Source: Georgenia subflava (GTDB taxonomy: Bacteria > Actinomycetota > Actinomycetes > Actinomycetales > Actinomycetaceae). Taken from it: 64,000 bases of DNA. Positions 63,365-64,000 of this stretch are shown piece after piece. The stretch is taken from positions 558,001 to 622,000 of the forward strand of contig NZ_VUKD01000003.1 in NCBI RefSeq assembly GCF_009193155.1, given 5' to 3'. Every line of letters starts with the position of its first letter. The stretch's first letter is position 1. The notes under the pieces are model-generated. The model was not told the origin of the DNA, searched no databases, and saw only the letters and a list, made by a program, of their open reading frames with translations. The position numbers were made by a program, and so were the translations under genes.

Positions 63365-64000
63365 TCAGGACTCCCGCAGGACGGTGCTCTCGACGTCGTC
63401 GCCGCCGGTGTCAGGCTCCGCGGCGGTGCGGCTGATGACGGTGGCACCCGCACGGATCCGCCCGCCCGGCGGGACCTCGGTCTCCCGCCACGGCTCCAGC
63501 CGCTGCTCGCCGTCCGAGGTCACGAGCACTGTCCCGTTCGTCGAGGCGCGGTCGGTGACCCAGACCGACGTGGGCCCGACCCGCAGCGCGAGATGGGTCT
63601 TGGACAGCGTCCGGTCGGCGACCGGCACCGTGTGGTCGATCTGCTCGCCCGCCCGCGGGACGGGGCCGCGGCCGACCAGCGAGGTGCCCGGCCGCAGCAG
63701 GGTGCCGTCGATGCGGACCTGGGGCGCGGCAGCCCGGGGCGCGGCGGCCCGGGGTGCGGCAGCCCGGGACACCGGCTGCCGCGTCGCCGGTGGCTGGCCG
63801 GGGACGGCGCTGATGACGCTGCCGCGCGGCTCCTGAGCCGTCGAGGATGCCGTCGTCGGGGCGTCGGGCGTCGGTCCGGCGCCAGGTGGGGAAGCCGCTT
63901 GTCGGTGCGGCGCGGCGGAGACCGGCGCGGTCGGCGCCGGCGGGGAGCCGACCCCGGACGGTGCTGCGGCGGCGAGGCCGGAGCCGGCGGCAGGGCCGGA
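63365..64000 (-). CDS. FHA-domain protein, C-terminal part (cut by window edge)
   Basis: 212 codons are inside the window and the frame stays open to the edge. The visible N-terminal part is a Pro/Ala/Thr-rich linker including three RAAAP repeats (PRAAAPRAAAPQ). The C-terminal 95 residues are a forkhead-associated phosphothreonine-binding domain: VGRGPVPRAG, DRTLSKTHLALRV (Ser/His core) and VTDRASTNGT. In actinobacteria such a tail often follows an RDD or zinc-ribbon N-terminus, which cannot be checked here. Lies 69 nt upstream of the leuA leader and on the same strand. Confidence 0.85.
   Translation of the reverse strand, partial: SGPAAGSGLAAAAPSGVGSPPAPTAPVSAAPHRQAASPPGAGPTPDAPTTASSTAQEPRGSVISAVPGQPPATRQPVSRAAAPRAAAPRAAAPQVRIDGTLLRPGTSLVGRGPVPRAGEQIDHTVPVADRTLSKTHLALRVGPTSVWVTDRASTNGTVLVTSDGEQRLEPWRETEVPPGGRIRAGATVISRTAAEPDTGGDDVESTVLRES

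Overview
The window is 64 kb of visibly very GC-rich bacterial chromosome that reads as core genome of an actinobacterium. Evidence: an actinobacterial fatty-acid cluster headed by a FasR-type regulator, a homodimeric pyruvate dehydrogenase E1 (aceE) next to a DUF3052 gene, glnE beside a GlnA2-type glutamine synthetase, a polyphosphate glucokinase, an RNase HI/phosphatase fusion, DUF3145, and many genes whose start codon lies 6-7 nt after a TANNNT -10 box (leaderless transcripts). My best guess (inference only) is a Micrococcales member near Cellulomonadaceae/Bogoriellaceae. I see no insertion sequence, prophage, integron or CRISPR array.

Layout. 1-14.3 kb: glnE (cut by the window edge)-glnA, panB, a SPOR-like micro-protein divergent from map, ppgK, an MBL hydrolase, a PspC protein, rnpB (RNase P RNA), yaaA, the operon Nif3/zinc-ribbon-like/RNase HI-phosphatase, and a TetR gene divergent from a four-helix membrane protein. 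14.4-25 kb: tRNA-Val, peroxiredoxin-DUF3052 divergent from aceE, a strong terminator, an unexplained array of 83-bp palindromic repeats, a TPR-like gene, then fasR-fabD-fabH-acpP-fabF. 25-35.4 kb: VOC protein, orphan NarL-type regulator, gamma-glutamyltransferase, an OmpR regulator with an unusual histidine kinase fused in frame to a DUF4153-like membrane protein, DUF3145, def, a secreted repeat-bearing M15 peptidase, tRNA(CAU), tRNA-Asn. 35.5-40.1 kb: DUF4352-like anchored protein, dnaG, dgt. 40.1-48.5 kb: a maltodextrin-type locus: a catalytically dead GH13 homologue, an ABC importer without its ATPase (malEFG order on the minus strand), a LacI regulator and an intact GH13 alpha-glucosidase. 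48.6-58.6 kb: dusB, a substrate-binding/VWA chimera, YibE/F, glyS, and a Zur-controlled znuACB-zur zinc uptake operon with a DedA-like gene. 58.6-64 kb: leuA-orf-recO-uppS on the minus strand, leuA being preceded by a leucine-rich leader peptide and mutually exclusive hairpins, and the 3' part of an FHA protein.

How the parts work together. Nitrogen assimilation (glnA/glnE), fatty-acid synthesis under FasR, sugar import and hydrolysis under LacI, zinc uptake under Zur and leucine synthesis under leader-peptide attenuation each sit with a plausible local control element. The most interesting items are the leuA translational attenuator, the kinase/membrane-protein fusion with an internal ribosome binding site, the pseudo-glycosidase next to the sugar importer, the 83-bp palindrome array after aceE, and a zinc-ribbon protein that has lost all four cysteines.
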